Source: an uncultured Legionellales bacterium
GTDB taxonomy: Bacteria; Pseudomonadota; Gammaproteobacteria; Eutrophobiales; Eutrophobiaceae
Direction: 5' to 3'
NCBI GenBank assembly: GCA_913046215.1
Contig: CAJWRJ010000015.1
Location: 1 to 37,237, forward strand
Length of the DNA stretch: 37,237 nt
Part shown: piece after piece, positions 17,641-26,726 of the stretch
Numbering within the stretch: the stretch's first letter is position 1
Layout of the letters: the number at the start of each line of letters is the position of its first letter
Position numbers and translations under genes: made by a program
The notes under the pieces: generated by a model
Told to the model about the DNA's origin: nothing
Databases searched by the model: none
The model's input: only the letters and a program-made list of their open reading frames with translations

Positions 17641-18792
17641 ATGAAAATTATTCTTGCTCCCGATTCCTTTAAAGGAAATCTTACTTCCTTAGAAGTAGCA
17701 ATTGCATTTGAAAAGGGAATTAAACGCGTTTTACCTAGGGCTAATTGCATCAAAATACCGATGGCTGATGGCGGAGAGGGAACGGTTCAGTCGCTTATTG
17801 ATGGTATAGGGGGGGAAATTATCCGTAAGCGTGTTATTGGCCCTATTGGTCAAAAAGTTTTTGCTAGATATGGGTTGTTGTCTAATGGAACTGCTGTTAT
17901 CGAAATGGCAGAAGCATCTGGTCTTCCTTTAGTAACTACCAGACAAAAAAATCCAACGAAGACAACAACATTTGGGACTGGAGAATTGATCATAGATGCT
18001 ATAAATAAAGGCGCTAAGAAAATTATTATTGGTATTGGCGGGTCTGCTACGAATGATGGCGGAGTTGGAATGGCTCAAGCTTTGGGTGTTAGATTTCTTG
18101 ATTCAAAAGATAAGGAAATCAAACAGCATGGTAGCGGAGGAATGTTAAAAAAAATTGTTAAGATTGACACAAGAGAAACAAATAAGGTGCTTAAAAATAT
18201 TAATATAATCGTCGCTTGTGATGTTGATAACCCACTTTGCGGCAGATTAGGAGCATCATATATCTTTGGCCCACAAAAAGGAGCAACACCAGCCATGGTG
18301 AGAGTGTTAGATGATAATCTTAAACATCTTGCAAAAATAATTAAGCAATCACTAAAGAAAGATATTTCTAAATTAAAAGGTGCGGGTGCTGCGGGTGGAC
18401 TAGGTGCCGGGTTAGTTGCTTTTGCAAAAGCTAAAATGAAAAGCGGTGTTGATATTGTAATTGATGCAACTAATTTAGAAAGACATATGAAGAATACTAA
18501 TTTAGTGATTACTGGAGAAGGTAGAGTCGACTCACAAACAGCATACGGTAAAACACCGTCAGGTGTAGCAAAATCAGCACGTAAACATGGTATACCAACT
18601 TTAGTAATTGGCGGCGGTATAACAGATGATGCTAAAGATATTTTTTCACATGGGATTGATGCACTAGAAAGTGCCTGCGCACGTGATATGTCCCTTGAAG
18701 ATGCAATAAAGCATTCGCGCGAGCATCTAGCAAATGCTGCAGAGCGTGCAATTCGTCTCGTATTAGTTGGAAAGAAAATTACTAAAAAATAA
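17641..18792 (+). CDS. Glycerate kinase (GarK/GlxK family)
   Basis: Phosphorylates D-glycerate with ATP, to 2-phosphoglycerate in the characterised family members, feeding glycolate/glyoxylate carbon into glycolysis. Family hallmarks are the N-terminal ILAPDSFKGNLTS, PMADGGEGT, the glycine-rich GIGGSATNDGGVGMAQALG and the C-terminal ITGEGRVDSQTAYGK. The length of 383 residues is normal. The ATG at 17641 has GGAGG eight nt upstream; an in-frame TTG at 17626 lies inside that ribosome-binding site and is rejected. The next gene, avtA, follows after 59 bp on the same strand. Confidence 0.93.
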   Translation: MKIILAPDSFKGNLTSLEVAIAFEKGIKRVLPRANCIKIPMADGGEGTVQSLIDGIGGEIIRKRVIGPIGQKVFARYGLLSNGTAVIEMAEASGLPLVTTRQKNPTKTTTFGTGELIIDAINKGAKKIIIGIGGSATNDGGVGMAQALGVRFLDSKDKEIKQHGSGGMLKKIVKIDTRETNKVLKNINIIVACDVDNPLCGRLGASYIFGPQKGATPAMVRVLDDNLKHLAKIIKQSLKKDISKLKGAGAAGGLGAGLVAFAKAKMKSGVDIVIDATNLERHMKNTNLVITGEGRVDSQTAYGKTPSGVAKSARKHGIPTLVIGGGITDDAKDIFSHGIDALESACARDMSLEDAIKHSREHLANAAERAIRLVLVGKKITKK

Positions 18793-18851
18793 TTCTCTAT
18801 TAGCTTGTTTATAGATTTATAAATATTCCAATGAGTGTTCTAACTTAAATA

Positions 18852-20108
18852 ATGAAATTTTCTAATTTTGCTTCTCGTTTTAACGATAGTTCTGGAATTG
18901 TCCAGCTTATGGATGATCTAGGAAATGCGATGAATAATGATAGCGATTTATTAATGCTAGGTGGTGGTAATCCAAGTCATATCCCAATAATTCAAGAGCA
19001 TATCAGAAAATCCTTTTTAAATTTACTTGATGATCCAGTGCTATTTTCTAATGCTATTGGTAATTATGAGTCACCTCAGGGCAATAGGATTTTTATTGAA
19101 ACTATCGTTAAAATGTTAAATAAGGAATATGACTGGGGTATTAAATATGAAAATGTAGCCTTGACTGTTGGAAGTCAATCAGGATTTTTCTTCTTATTTA
19201 ATATGTTTGGAGGAAAATATGCAGATGGGACTCATAAAAAAATATTGCTGCCAATTACTCCTGAATATATAGGATATAGAGATGTTGGCCTTGTATCTGA
19301 TTTATTTTATTCATATAAACCTAAAATCGAGAAATTAGATAATAATTTTTTCAAATATAGAATAGATTTTGAAGCGCTAGAGATTAGAAAAAATACTGCT
19401 GCAATATGTGTATCAAGACCAACCAATCCTACTGGTAATGTTTTGACAGATGAAGAAATGTCCAAACTTTTTTCTATCGCAGAACAAAATCAAATACCGC
19501 TAATTATTGATAATGCTTATGGCGAACCTTTTCCAGGTATTATTTTCACCAAAACAAGTCCATTTTGGAATAAAAATACAATTTTCTGCATGAGTCTATC
19601 AAAAGTTGGTATGCCAGGTGTGCGGACTGGAATAATTGTAGCAGATAGCCCCGTTATAAAGTCTATTCGCAATATGAATGCAGCCATTAATTTATCAACA
19701 CCTAATTTTGGGCCAATGATAGCTAATGAACTTATTGAGTCTGGTGATTTATTAGCCCTATCAAAAGCTGAAATTAAACCTTTTTATCAGAGAAAAATGG
19801 AGCATGCTATCTCAGTTATACGTAAAAATTTCTCTAATATAGACTATTACATCCATGTTCCTGAGGGGGCAATATTTCTATGGCTTTGGCTACCCAATCT
19901 TAACGTTTCATCTGATGATTTATATGAAAGATTAAAATCAAGAGGAACATTAGTTATATCTGGTTCACATTTCTTCCCTGGGTTAGATGATAATTGGGAA
20001 CATAAAGATGAGTGTTTAAGAATTACTTACTCAATGGATAAAGATGTGGTCGAAAAGGGCATCGAGATCATCGCAGAGGAAATAAGAGCAATAAATGCAT
20101 CTAGCTGA
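18852..20108 (+). CDS. avtA: Valine--pyruvate aminotransferase
   Basis: PLP-dependent transaminase (transaminase C) interconverting valine/2-oxoisovalerate with pyruvate/alanine; cytosolic. The 418-residue protein has the AvtA-type N-terminus (KFSNFASRFNDSSGIVQLMDDLG, shown here only in part: SRFNDSSGIVQLMDDLG), the SRPTNPTGN segment, DNAYGEPFP and the PLP lysine Lys251 in SLSKVGMPGVRTG. The length agrees with E. coli AvtA. No Shine-Dalgarno sequence is visible before the ATG. It ends just before a strong terminator shared with the convergent cold-shock gene. Confidence 0.9.
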   Translation: MKFSNFASRFNDSSGIVQLMDDLGNAMNNDSDLLMLGGGNPSHIPIIQEHIRKSFLNLLDDPVLFSNAIGNYESPQGNRIFIETIVKMLNKEYDWGIKYENVALTVGSQSGFFFLFNMFGGKYADGTHKKILLPITPEYIGYRDVGLVSDLFYSYKPKIEKLDNNFFKYRIDFEALEIRKNTAAICVSRPTNPTGNVLTDEEMSKLFSIAEQNQIPLIIDNAYGEPFPGIIFTKTSPFWNKNTIFCMSLSKVGMPGVRTGIIVADSPVIKSIRNMNAAINLSTPNFGPMIANELIESGDLLALSKAEIKPFYQRKMEHAISVIRKNFSNIDYYIHVPEGAIFLWLWLPNLNVSSDDLYERLKSRGTLVISGSHFFPGLDDNWEHKDECLRITYSMDKDVVEKGIEIIAEEIRAINASS

Positions 20109-20143
20109 ATCCAATGCGATCTAACTAACTTACAAAAAACAGA

Positions 20144-20178
20144 CTGTGACACCTTTTTTTTGGTGCCACAGCTATTTT
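20144..20178. terminator. Bidirectional terminator between avtA and the cold-shock gene
   Basis: CTGTGACACC (20144-20153) and GGTGCCACAG (20162-20171) form a 10-bp stem with one mismatch around a T8 loop. The stem is followed by T residues on the plus strand and by TTTTTT on the minus strand (from the A run at 20134-20139), so it can end both convergent transcripts. Confidence 0.8.
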
Positions 20179-20189
20179 TTTAGAATCAC

Positions 20190-20399
20190 TTATAAAGGAG
20201 TGACGTTCTCGGCTTGAGGGCCTTTTTCACCAGCAGTTACGCTAAACTGTACTTGCTGTCCCTCGGCTAGTGTTTTAAAACCAGAACCATTTATTGCACT
20301 AAAATGAACAAAAACATCTGGACCTTGCTCTTGTTCAATAAAACCAAAACCTTTTGAATCGTTAAAAAATTTAACCTTACCGGTAACTAAATCAGACAT
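20190..20399 (-). CDS. Cold-shock domain protein (CspA family)
   Basis: A 69-residue single cold-shock domain that binds single-stranded RNA or DNA and acts as an RNA chaperone. RNP1 (KGFGFIEQ) and RNP2 (VFVHFSAI) are intact and the N-terminus ([17 protein letters not shown]) is typical. AGGAAA precedes the ATG. Which paralogue it represents (cold-induced or constitutive) cannot be told from the protein. Confidence 0.96.
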   Translation of the reverse strand: MSDLVTGKVKFFNDSKGFGFIEQEQGPDVFVHFSAINGSGFKTLAEGQQVQFSVTAGEKGPQAENVTPL

Positions 20400-20557
20400 A
20401 TCTATTTCCTATTCAAGTTTAAAATCGTGTCAACTAAGTGACTTTCCTGCTAGAAAAAAAACAGTTATTGCTTTTGGGATTGAACGACAAGAAACAGAAG
20501 AATGTCTACTTACGGCAATCATTAACAAAACCAATTTCTAAGCACACTAGGATTATA
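20400..20557 (-). promoter_or_regulatory. Cold-shock gene promoter and long leader
   Basis: On the minus strand a perfect TATAAT lies at 20557-20552 with only a weak -35 region. Transcription from there would give a 5' leader of roughly 145 nt, similar in length to the leaders of cold-induced csp genes in E. coli. No alternative -10 box of comparable quality was noticed nearer the gene. Confidence 0.4.
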
Positions 20558-20663
20558 CCCAGTATTTTTAGTAGTTAAAGTATATTTTTATGCTCTTTAT
20601 CGAAACTTGAAAATTATTATATTTTTCAGAAAATAACTAAGAGTATTTTAGAAAATACCTAGT

Positions 20664-21278
20664 TTATTTAACATTAGCTTGGCGCTGTTGTATAACTTCC
20701 AAAAAGGCATTAGCTACGCGTGGGACATGTTCAAAATAATGAGTCAAATTCAAATATGGAGCGCGAAGTAATTCGCTTTGTTTCGTGGTTTTTACTGAAG
20801 CAGTCCTTATCCCACCTTGAAAATATCCCATTTCTCCAATTGGCTCGACTGGATTTATATATGCAAGATGTATATTTTTCCCATTTTTGTCTTTTTTAAA
20901 AACTTCTAATTGACCTTCAATTAATATATATAAAGTTGGATCATTCTCACCCTCTCTAATAAATTCTTCCCCACTTGCATAACTAACCTCAGTAAAATGA
21001 TTGCCAATTGCATGTAATTCTGTATTGCTTAGGGAGTCAAACACGGGGCAAAGCCCAATCCTATCAGCACGTTGACGCCGTAATGCATTTTCAAGTTCAT
21101 CATTAGTGATTATTCCCAGTTCTACCAGAAACTCACCCAACCCTTTTTTATTGTTACCCCGTTCAAGCGCTTCTAATTTTTTTTTAATGGCCATAACAAT
21201 TGACCCAGGCGAACATGTTAGATATTCACCTAAGCGTCTCGGTTCGTTTTTTCCAGGTTTTTTATTTTCTTCAGCCAT
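20664..21278 (-). CDS. Cyclic-nucleotide-binding protein with MshEN-like N-terminus
   Basis: A 204-residue soluble protein. Residues about 78-195 form a CAP-type effector domain with the phosphate-binding cassette G148-E149 ... R158-T159, retaining the Glu and Arg that hold the cyclic nucleotide. There is no C-terminal DNA-binding helix-turn-helix. The N-terminal 75 residues contain two related motifs, RLGEYL (15-20) and LGEFLVELGIITNDELENAL (47-66, followed by RRQR), as in the MshEN/GspE N-terminal c-di-GMP-binding module. The first half is degenerate. No Shine-Dalgarno sequence is obvious. It is probably a signalling adaptor; ligand and partner are unknown. Confidence 0.72.
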   Translation of the reverse strand: MAEENKKPGKNEPRRLGEYLTCSPGSIVMAIKKKLEALERGNNKKGLGEFLVELGIITNDELENALRRQRADRIGLCPVFDSLSNTELHAIGNHFTEVSYASGEEFIREGENDPTLYILIEGQLEVFKKDKNGKNIHLAYINPVEPIGEMGYFQGGIRTASVKTTKQSELLRAPYLNLTHYFEHVPRVANAFLEVIQQRQANVK

Positions 21279-21477
21279 ATTTTTTTAGCAATGATGTATA
21301 GTTAAAAAATAGGGTGCATATAATTATTGTAAACTTTAACACCCTGTACAAAAGATTGACAATATACATTATTTTTTAAAATATTGATATATATAAGAAT
21401 TTTAAGAACTCTGATATCATATTGAAATATATTTAGAATTTTATTAATTAATTTTTTTAAAAAAAGGCCTCCAAAAT

Positions 21478-21849
21478 ATGATTAAGCACTGCCATTATCT
21501 ATTAATTTTGTCTCTATTTATTTGTAATAACGCTAATACGGAGGTCTTACCCGGACAACATAAATTAATAAAAAATGAATTAAACGAATATTACGTAATT
21601 AATAACAAGGATATTACTATGATTGAGGCATCAATTTTAAAATTTGGTTTTAGTGGCAGATGGATACTTGCTTGTATAAAGAATAAATCAGTAGATACAG
21701 ATTTAAAACGGTGGGTTTTTATTGATCTTAAAAATGGAGGAACATTTGATTCGCTTAATGAAGAAAATTGGCGTTATTTTCGAGACGAGGCATATCCAGA
21801 TTTAAAGAAAATTAAATTGAGAGATTTGAATAACGAAGATTGTCCATGA
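21478..21849 (+). CDS. Small exported protein of unknown function
   Basis: A 123-residue protein with an N-terminal hydrophobic stretch (HYLLILSLFICNNA) that looks like a signal peptide. The mature part has a conserved-looking centre (GRWILACIKN ... RWVFIDLKNGGTFDSLNEENW) and three cysteines or more, two of them possibly paired in the periplasm. I do not recognise the family. An AAAGG about 12 nt upstream may serve as ribosome-binding site. It stands alone between two leftward genes. Confidence 0.6.
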   Translation: MIKHCHYLLILSLFICNNANTEVLPGQHKLIKNELNEYYVINNKDITMIEASILKFGFSGRWILACIKNKSVDTDLKRWVFIDLKNGGTFDSLNEENWRYFRDEAYPDLKKIKLRDLNNEDCP

Positions 21850-21865
21850 CATCTGACTGCATATT

Positions 21866-22588
21866 TTAAAATGCTTTGAATAACAATAAGATTCCACAAA
21901 ATAACATCAATATGTGCATATATAGCTTAAAACGAACAGCATTTATACTTCGTAGATGTTTTTGGGCTATCATAATGCCAAATATGGCTCCAATTCCAAT
22001 AATAACTCCATAACTAGCTATCTCGAAAGTTAGTACTCCAAAAAAACCATAACTAAGTAGTTTAGTAAATTGCATGAAGAGAGAGTTCACTGCTTTAGTG
22101 CCAATAAGGTTTTCTTTGGAGAGACCGTAATTAAGCATAAATGGGTTTTGTATCGGACCTGTAGCACCAATTAATCCTGATAGAAACGAAACACAGAAAC
22201 CTAAGGAAAAAAACCACTTCAATCTCATTTTAAAAAAATATTTTGGTTTTTTCAGAGTGTTTCTAGCAACATAGCAAATAAGAAATATACCGAGAATTAT
22301 CTGTATTACCTGCGAGTTAGCTTGAGCAAATGACCACGCACCAAGAATAGATCCAAAAATAGTCCCTGGTAAAAGATAGCGAATTATTTGCCAATCTATA
22401 TTTTTTCTAAAGACGTAGACTCTTGACGGATTTGCAATTAAAGCAGCAACGGAAATAACTGGTGCTACGAGTTGAGCTCCAAGTAAAAAGGCAATCAGAG
22501 GAATTAAGATTGTTGCTGCACCACCAGCGGCAACTGTACTAAAAAACCACCCAAAAAAACCGAGAATAAAGAGGATAATTGACGTCAA
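21866..22588 (-). CDS. TauE/SafE (TSUP) family permease
   Basis: A 240-residue inner-membrane protein with about eight hydrophobic segments and the family's N-terminal GWFFSTVAAGGAATILIPLI and central GLIGATGPIQNPFML repeats-in-two-halves pattern. TSUP members export or import organosulfur compounds, sulfite or small organic anions; the substrate here is unknown. The start is TTG at 22588. It converges with the small exported protein gene, 16 bp apart. Confidence 0.85.
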   Translation of the reverse strand: MTSIILFILGFFGWFFSTVAAGGAATILIPLIAFLLGAQLVAPVISVAALIANPSRVYVFRKNIDWQIIRYLLPGTIFGSILGAWSFAQANSQVIQIILGIFLICYVARNTLKKPKYFFKMRLKWFFSLGFCVSFLSGLIGATGPIQNPFMLNYGLSKENLIGTKAVNSLFMQFTKLLSYGFFGVLTFEIASYGVIIGIGAIFGIMIAQKHLRSINAVRFKLYMHILMLFCGILLLFKAF

Positions 22589-22643
22589 ATTTACAAATCT
22601 TCGGTTTTTAGAAAATTACTACAAATTAAGCTTTTAATATTTT

Positions 22644-23159
22644 TTAACGCACTGGAAAACCACTTGCAAATCGATTAATCCATTCCTCAGTTAATTTCTC
22701 TCTACTCAAAAATGGACCTTCTTTATAGCGTTTATCACTTAAGTAAAGCTCTATATGACAGATTTGCTCGACAATTCTTAATCTGGGCCCGTCTTCCTCA
22801 TTCAATAGCATCATACCAATTTCAAACCCAGCATCATTTTCAATAACTAAAACCACTTTTCCAAGAAATGTACTGATTTCGTTATTCGATTGAATTGATA
22901 CTTCGATTATATCCCCCGGTTTTTGTCGTTTCTTATTTGTAAAGCTAAAACCAATATTAGAGCAATCTGCTAAATTAGTTTTAAGTCTTTCCCAGAGCCG
23001 TAAACGTTTTACATTGACTGGAAATCGCTCTGGATGTTTTATGAATCCTTCTAGAAAATCATTTTGAAATATTGCAGGAATATCAGGCAGTTCAGGTAAA
23101 AAAACAGGCCTTATGTGATGTTTTTTAGAGTCGTATGTTTTTTCAGTTTTATGAAACAT
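22644..23159 (-). CDS. PilZ-like domain protein
   Basis: A 171-residue soluble protein that resembles c-di-GMP-binding PilZ proteins. The canonical RxxxR ... (D/N)xSxxG signature appears as K41-HPE-R45 followed by FPVNV, and D65-CSNIG-70, with the spacing expected of PilZ. The first Arg is replaced by Lys, which may weaken ligand binding. The strands GKVVLVIE and FEIGMMLL and the tail LRIVEQICHIELYL also fit. AGGAG precedes the ATG. It could be a c-di-GMP effector or a non-binding relative; no pilus or flagellar genes are near. Confidence 0.6.
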   Translation of the reverse strand: MFHKTEKTYDSKKHHIRPVFLPELPDIPAIFQNDFLEGFIKHPERFPVNVKRLRLWERLKTNLADCSNIGFSFTNKKRQKPGDIIEVSIQSNNEISTFLGKVVLVIENDAGFEIGMMLLNEEDGPRLRIVEQICHIELYLSDKRYKEGPFLSREKLTEEWINRFASGFPVR

Positions 23160-23395
23160 AATGATCTCCTAATAATCAGATACTTAAAAACACCTTTTAG
23201 ATTAAAATAATGAAAAAATCAAGTAAATATTCATATATATCACTAACTTATATCTATAATTTAAAAAATATATTAGAATAATTTTCTTGCTTTTTCTATT
23301 AAGTAATTGAATATAATGGGATTTATTAATATATTATTGAAAAAAAGTAGTTCAGATAAGAAATCATCTTATGCTAATTAATATTGAGGACTGAC

Positions 23396-23863
23396 ATGCG
23401 ATTAGTTTTAGTTTTAGTTTTATTGACGCTTGCTCTGTTTAGCGTCATTTTGTTTTGGCCTAGTGACAAAGCGGGTGATCTAGAGGAAACCACGAACGGT
23501 CAAAGTATTCTTTTAGAAGATATGGAGGTTTCTGAAAAGAATTCAGAAAATATTAATAATGAGGAAAGACATGAATTAATGAAATCAGAATATGAAGTAC
23601 TAGAAAAGGAACGTAGGGTTTTAAAACAAAGATTAGGACGTTTAAAACATCATATGTGGGGCATGAAATTTGAGCAAGATGAAGCGAATGAAATGAGTGA
23701 TATTTTATTAGTTGCTCATAAATTAATTAAAAACCCAGATATGTTGGGAGCATTTTCTGATGTTGAAGGAATAAAGAATGAAATTGCAAAAATAAAATTT
23801 TCAAATAAATCACTTGATCGTGTTAGTGAAATAATTCAAGGAGCTCAATCAAACAAAAAATAA
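23396..23863 (+). CDS. Membrane-anchored coiled-coil protein of unknown function
   Basis: A 155-residue protein with one N-terminal membrane segment (LVLVLVLLTLALFSVILFW), an acidic linker, a charged coiled-coil-like helix (about 53-85) and a segment RLGRLKHHMWGMKFEQDEAN that looks conserved. The ATG at 23396 has GAGG six nt upstream, which rules out an in-frame TTG at 23384. Function unknown. It probably faces the periplasm as a bitopic protein. It converges with mtaB, 9 bp apart. Confidence 0.65.
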   Translation: MRLVLVLVLLTLALFSVILFWPSDKAGDLEETTNGQSILLEDMEVSEKNSENINNEERHELMKSEYEVLEKERRVLKQRLGRLKHHMWGMKFEQDEANEMSDILLVAHKLIKNPDMLGAFSDVEGIKNEIAKIKFSNKSLDRVSEIIQGAQSNKK

Positions 23864-23872
23864 GCTTTTTAG

Positions 23873-25147
23873 TTATACAGGCTTAACGATGCAGTTTTCA
23901 AAATTATGAGAAAAATCAATTATTTTTACTTTTGATATCTGATTTTCAAGATCTAGAGCACTATTTAACATTTCTGATCGCAAATAATTCTCCGTATACC
24001 CATACCATTTACCATTACTATCTCTAGATTCCCATAAAACCGAGTGTATATTACCCAATTCATTTTTTAGAATTTTCTCTCTCATATTTCTTGTGAGATC
24101 ATGTAGTTGTTTACTTCTTTCTTTTTTTATATTGTTACTGATTGGATTTGCATAAGATGCTGCGGCTGTTCCTTTTCGCTCTGAGTATGTAAATATATGG
24201 ATATGTGAAAAACCAGTTTCTTTAATAAATTTATATGATTTTTTCCATTCATCATTTGATTCACCTGGAAAGCCAACGATAATATCTGTTGTTATATTAA
24301 AATTCGGGATTTTAGTTCTTACTTCATCAGTAATTTTTTTAAAATCAAGTGTTTTACATCGTCGAGCCATGCGTTTTAAAACACTATCACAACCGCTTTG
24401 CAGTGGCAGATGAATGTGTGGCATTAACCTTTTATTGTTAAAAAGCGAAAAGAAATTGTCATTGAGGTCCCATGGCTCAACAGATGCTAGCCTAATTCTT
24501 GGAATTGATGTTTCCGTTAGTATATTTTTTATTAATTTAAAGAGACTAGATTTAATATCGCTACCATATCCACCAACATGCACTCCCGTTAGTATTATTT
24601 CTTTTATTCCCTGTTGATGGTATTTATTTATTTCATTGATAATTTCATTTTCATTACGACTACGCTCATTACCCCTTGCAACTGTAACAATACAAAATGC
24701 ACATTTATGCCTACATCCATCTTGGATTTTTATAAATGCTCTATTTCTTCCACGTTTGTATATGCTAGCCTCTCCAGGTTCTGTTGAAATACTAGGCATT
24801 ATTTTAAGATTTAGTTTACGTAGCGAAATATTAACTAGATCATCTTTTTCTGAATTATCAATTACTAAGTCAATTCCAGGTATTTCTTTTATATTTTTTT
24901 TATCTAGTGTTGAATAACAACCGCTCACAATAATTTTAGCCATAGGATTACTTCTATGGGCTCTTCTTATTATTTGTCGAGATTTTTTTACAGCTTCTTG
25001 TGTGACCGCACAAGTATTAATTATAAGAATATCTGCGTTTTCAGCGTTAGATATTATTTTATGTCCTTTTTCCTGAAATTTTTTCCCCCAGGATTCAATT
25101 TCTGCTTCATTAAGACGGCAGCCTAGTGTTTTAAGATGTATTTGCAT
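23873..25147 (-). CDS. mtaB: tRNA t6A37 methylthiotransferase MtaB
   Basis: Radical-SAM enzyme that converts t6A to ms2t6A at position 37 of ANN-decoding tRNAs. The N-terminal UPF0004 domain has Cys10, Cys46 and Cys77 for one [4Fe-4S] cluster, and the radical SAM motif C144-xxx-C148-xx-C151 (GCRHKCAFC) binds the second. A TRAM-like C-terminal region follows. The opening KTLGCRLNEAE, with N-E in place of the MiaB pattern, marks the MtaB branch rather than MiaB or RimO. It follows the aldehyde dehydrogenase gene by 12 bp with no ribosome-binding site, so translation may be coupled. Confidence 0.87.
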   Translation of the reverse strand: MQIHLKTLGCRLNEAEIESWGKKFQEKGHKIISNAENADILIINTCAVTQEAVKKSRQIIRRAHRSNPMAKIIVSGCYSTLDKKNIKEIPGIDLVIDNSEKDDLVNISLRKLNLKIMPSISTEPGEASIYKRGRNRAFIKIQDGCRHKCAFCIVTVARGNERSRNENEIINEINKYHQQGIKEIILTGVHVGGYGSDIKSSLFKLIKNILTETSIPRIRLASVEPWDLNDNFFSLFNNKRLMPHIHLPLQSGCDSVLKRMARRCKTLDFKKITDEVRTKIPNFNITTDIIVGFPGESNDEWKKSYKFIKETGFSHIHIFTYSERKGTAAASYANPISNNIKKERSKQLHDLTRNMREKILKNELGNIHSVLWESRDSNGKWYGYTENYLRSEMLNSALDLENQISKVKIIDFSHNFENCIVKPV

Positions 25148-25159
25148 GTAAAGATTAAA

Positions 25160-26599
25160 TTAAAGTTCTAGCGAACGGATCACGGTAAGTTTTTCTATTT
25201 GCATGTCTTCGAATGTATAAGGAATACCACCAACACCATAACCTGATTCTTTTAGTCCTGCGAAAGGCATCCAGTCGACACGATAGGCGGTATGATCGTT
25301 TACCATAATTGCAGCTGCATCGATTCTTCTATTACATTTCATAATAAAATCTAAATCACGAGACAAGATTGATGCCTGGAATGCATAAGGCAAAGAGTTT
25401 GCTATTTTTATAGCATCGTCAACATTATCATAACTGTATACACAAATAACTGGTCCGAATATTTCCTGTTCGCTTATACGTATATTTTGAGGCGGGTCAA
25501 GAAGCACAGTACAAGAATAGGTGGTATCTGAAATTTGATTACCTCCAATTATACAAGTTGCTCCGGCTTTTTTTGCCTCATCTACCCATTCTCCAACTCT
25601 TTTAACTTCTTTTAGACGAATTAGTGGACCAACCATAGTTTTTTCCAATGTTGGATCGCCAATTTTCATTGCTTTACCTAATTCAGCTATTTTGCATGCA
25701 ACATCTTCGGCAATTTCCCGGGGTGCAAATACACGTTGGACTGATACACATACTTGTCCAGCATGATAAAAACCACCTTTCGCAATGAGTGGTAAAGTGT
25801 CATTCAAGTCTGCTGTATCGTCTATGATTACAGGGGCCACTCCACCATGTTCAAGTGCGCACCTCGCACCCGGTGCCAATTTAGATCTAAGCATCCATCC
25901 AACTTTACCGCTACCTATAAACGTAAAAAAACCAACTCGTTTATCGCTAACAAGTTGTTCAGCAACTGAGAGATCATTAACGACTAAGGACTGACAATAC
26001 TCAGTTGGTAGACCAGCTTCATGTAAAATTTGTACAAAACGAAAACAAGATAGAGGGGTATCCTCAGCTGGTTTAACAATAACAGGACATCCGCTTGCAA
26101 TAGCAGGACCCACTTGGTGAACGATGAGGTTGAGAGGATGATTAAATGCGCTTACCGCAACAACCACACCGATTGGTTCTTTATGGGTAAACGCTACTCG
26201 GTTATTTGAGGCTAAATTCAAACCCATGGGTATTTCATGCCCTGAATTATTTCGAATGCATTCAATACAGTTTTTGACACCATCGATTGCTCTTGCAACT
26301 TCAATGCGTGAATCGATAAGAGGTTTTCCTCCTTCACGTGCCGCCTCAATAGCTAGGTCTTCAAAACGAGATTGCATTATTTCTGAAGCTTTATGTAAAA
26401 CTTCAATTCTTTTTTCTGGGTTTAACCATCGATCTTTATCTTTGAATATTTGATATGCATTAGTAAGAGCTATTTCAACAGCTTTAGCATCAGCTACTGC
26501 CACATCACAAATTTCCGATTGATTCCATGGGGCAGTTACTATTAATCTATCCTTGCCTGGTTTTGCATTTGCAACAAGAAATGGAAAATTGTAATTCAT
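25160..26599 (-). CDS. NAD(P)-dependent aldehyde dehydrogenase
   Basis: ALDH-superfamily enzyme oxidising an aldehyde to the acid. Catalytic Cys284 (AGQVCVS) and general-base Glu250 (LEHGG) are present, as are the cofactor-loop FTFIGSGKVG and the KPAEDTPLS segment. The 479-residue length is normal. The substrate is not evident; the sequence resembles the general branch near lactaldehyde/non-phosphorylating glyceraldehyde-3-phosphate dehydrogenases. It is followed on the same strand by mtaB, an unrelated function. An AGG eight nt before the ATG gives a weak ribosome-binding site. Confidence 0.9.
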   Translation of the reverse strand: MNYNFPFLVANAKPGKDRLIVTAPWNQSEICDVAVADAKAVEIALTNAYQIFKDKDRWLNPEKRIEVLHKASEIMQSRFEDLAIEAAREGGKPLIDSRIEVARAIDGVKNCIECIRNNSGHEIPMGLNLASNNRVAFTHKEPIGVVVAVSAFNHPLNLIVHQVGPAIASGCPVIVKPAEDTPLSCFRFVQILHEAGLPTEYCQSLVVNDLSVAEQLVSDKRVGFFTFIGSGKVGWMLRSKLAPGARCALEHGGVAPVIIDDTADLNDTLPLIAKGGFYHAGQVCVSVQRVFAPREIAEDVACKIAELGKAMKIGDPTLEKTMVGPLIRLKEVKRVGEWVDEAKKAGATCIIGGNQISDTTYSCTVLLDPPQNIRISEQEIFGPVICVYSYDNVDDAIKIANSLPYAFQASILSRDLDFIMKCNRRIDAAAIMVNDHTAYRVDWMPFAGLKESGYGVGGIPYTFEDMQIEKLTVIRSLEL

Positions 26600-26726
26600 G
26601 AAATCAACCTAGTTATAAAATGACGTAAAAAATTAATACATGAGTATCTTAATATATGAATAACTATAGTGAAAGATGTATTAGCTAGTATTGTTCTAAA
26701 AATCTACTAAATAGCTTCAAAATGTT

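Noticed and set aside
21356-21382. TTGACA and TAAAAT as a promoter for the small exported protein at 21478
   Set aside because: The spacing is only 15 bp and the leader would be about 90 nt with no other support, so it is left out of the annotation.
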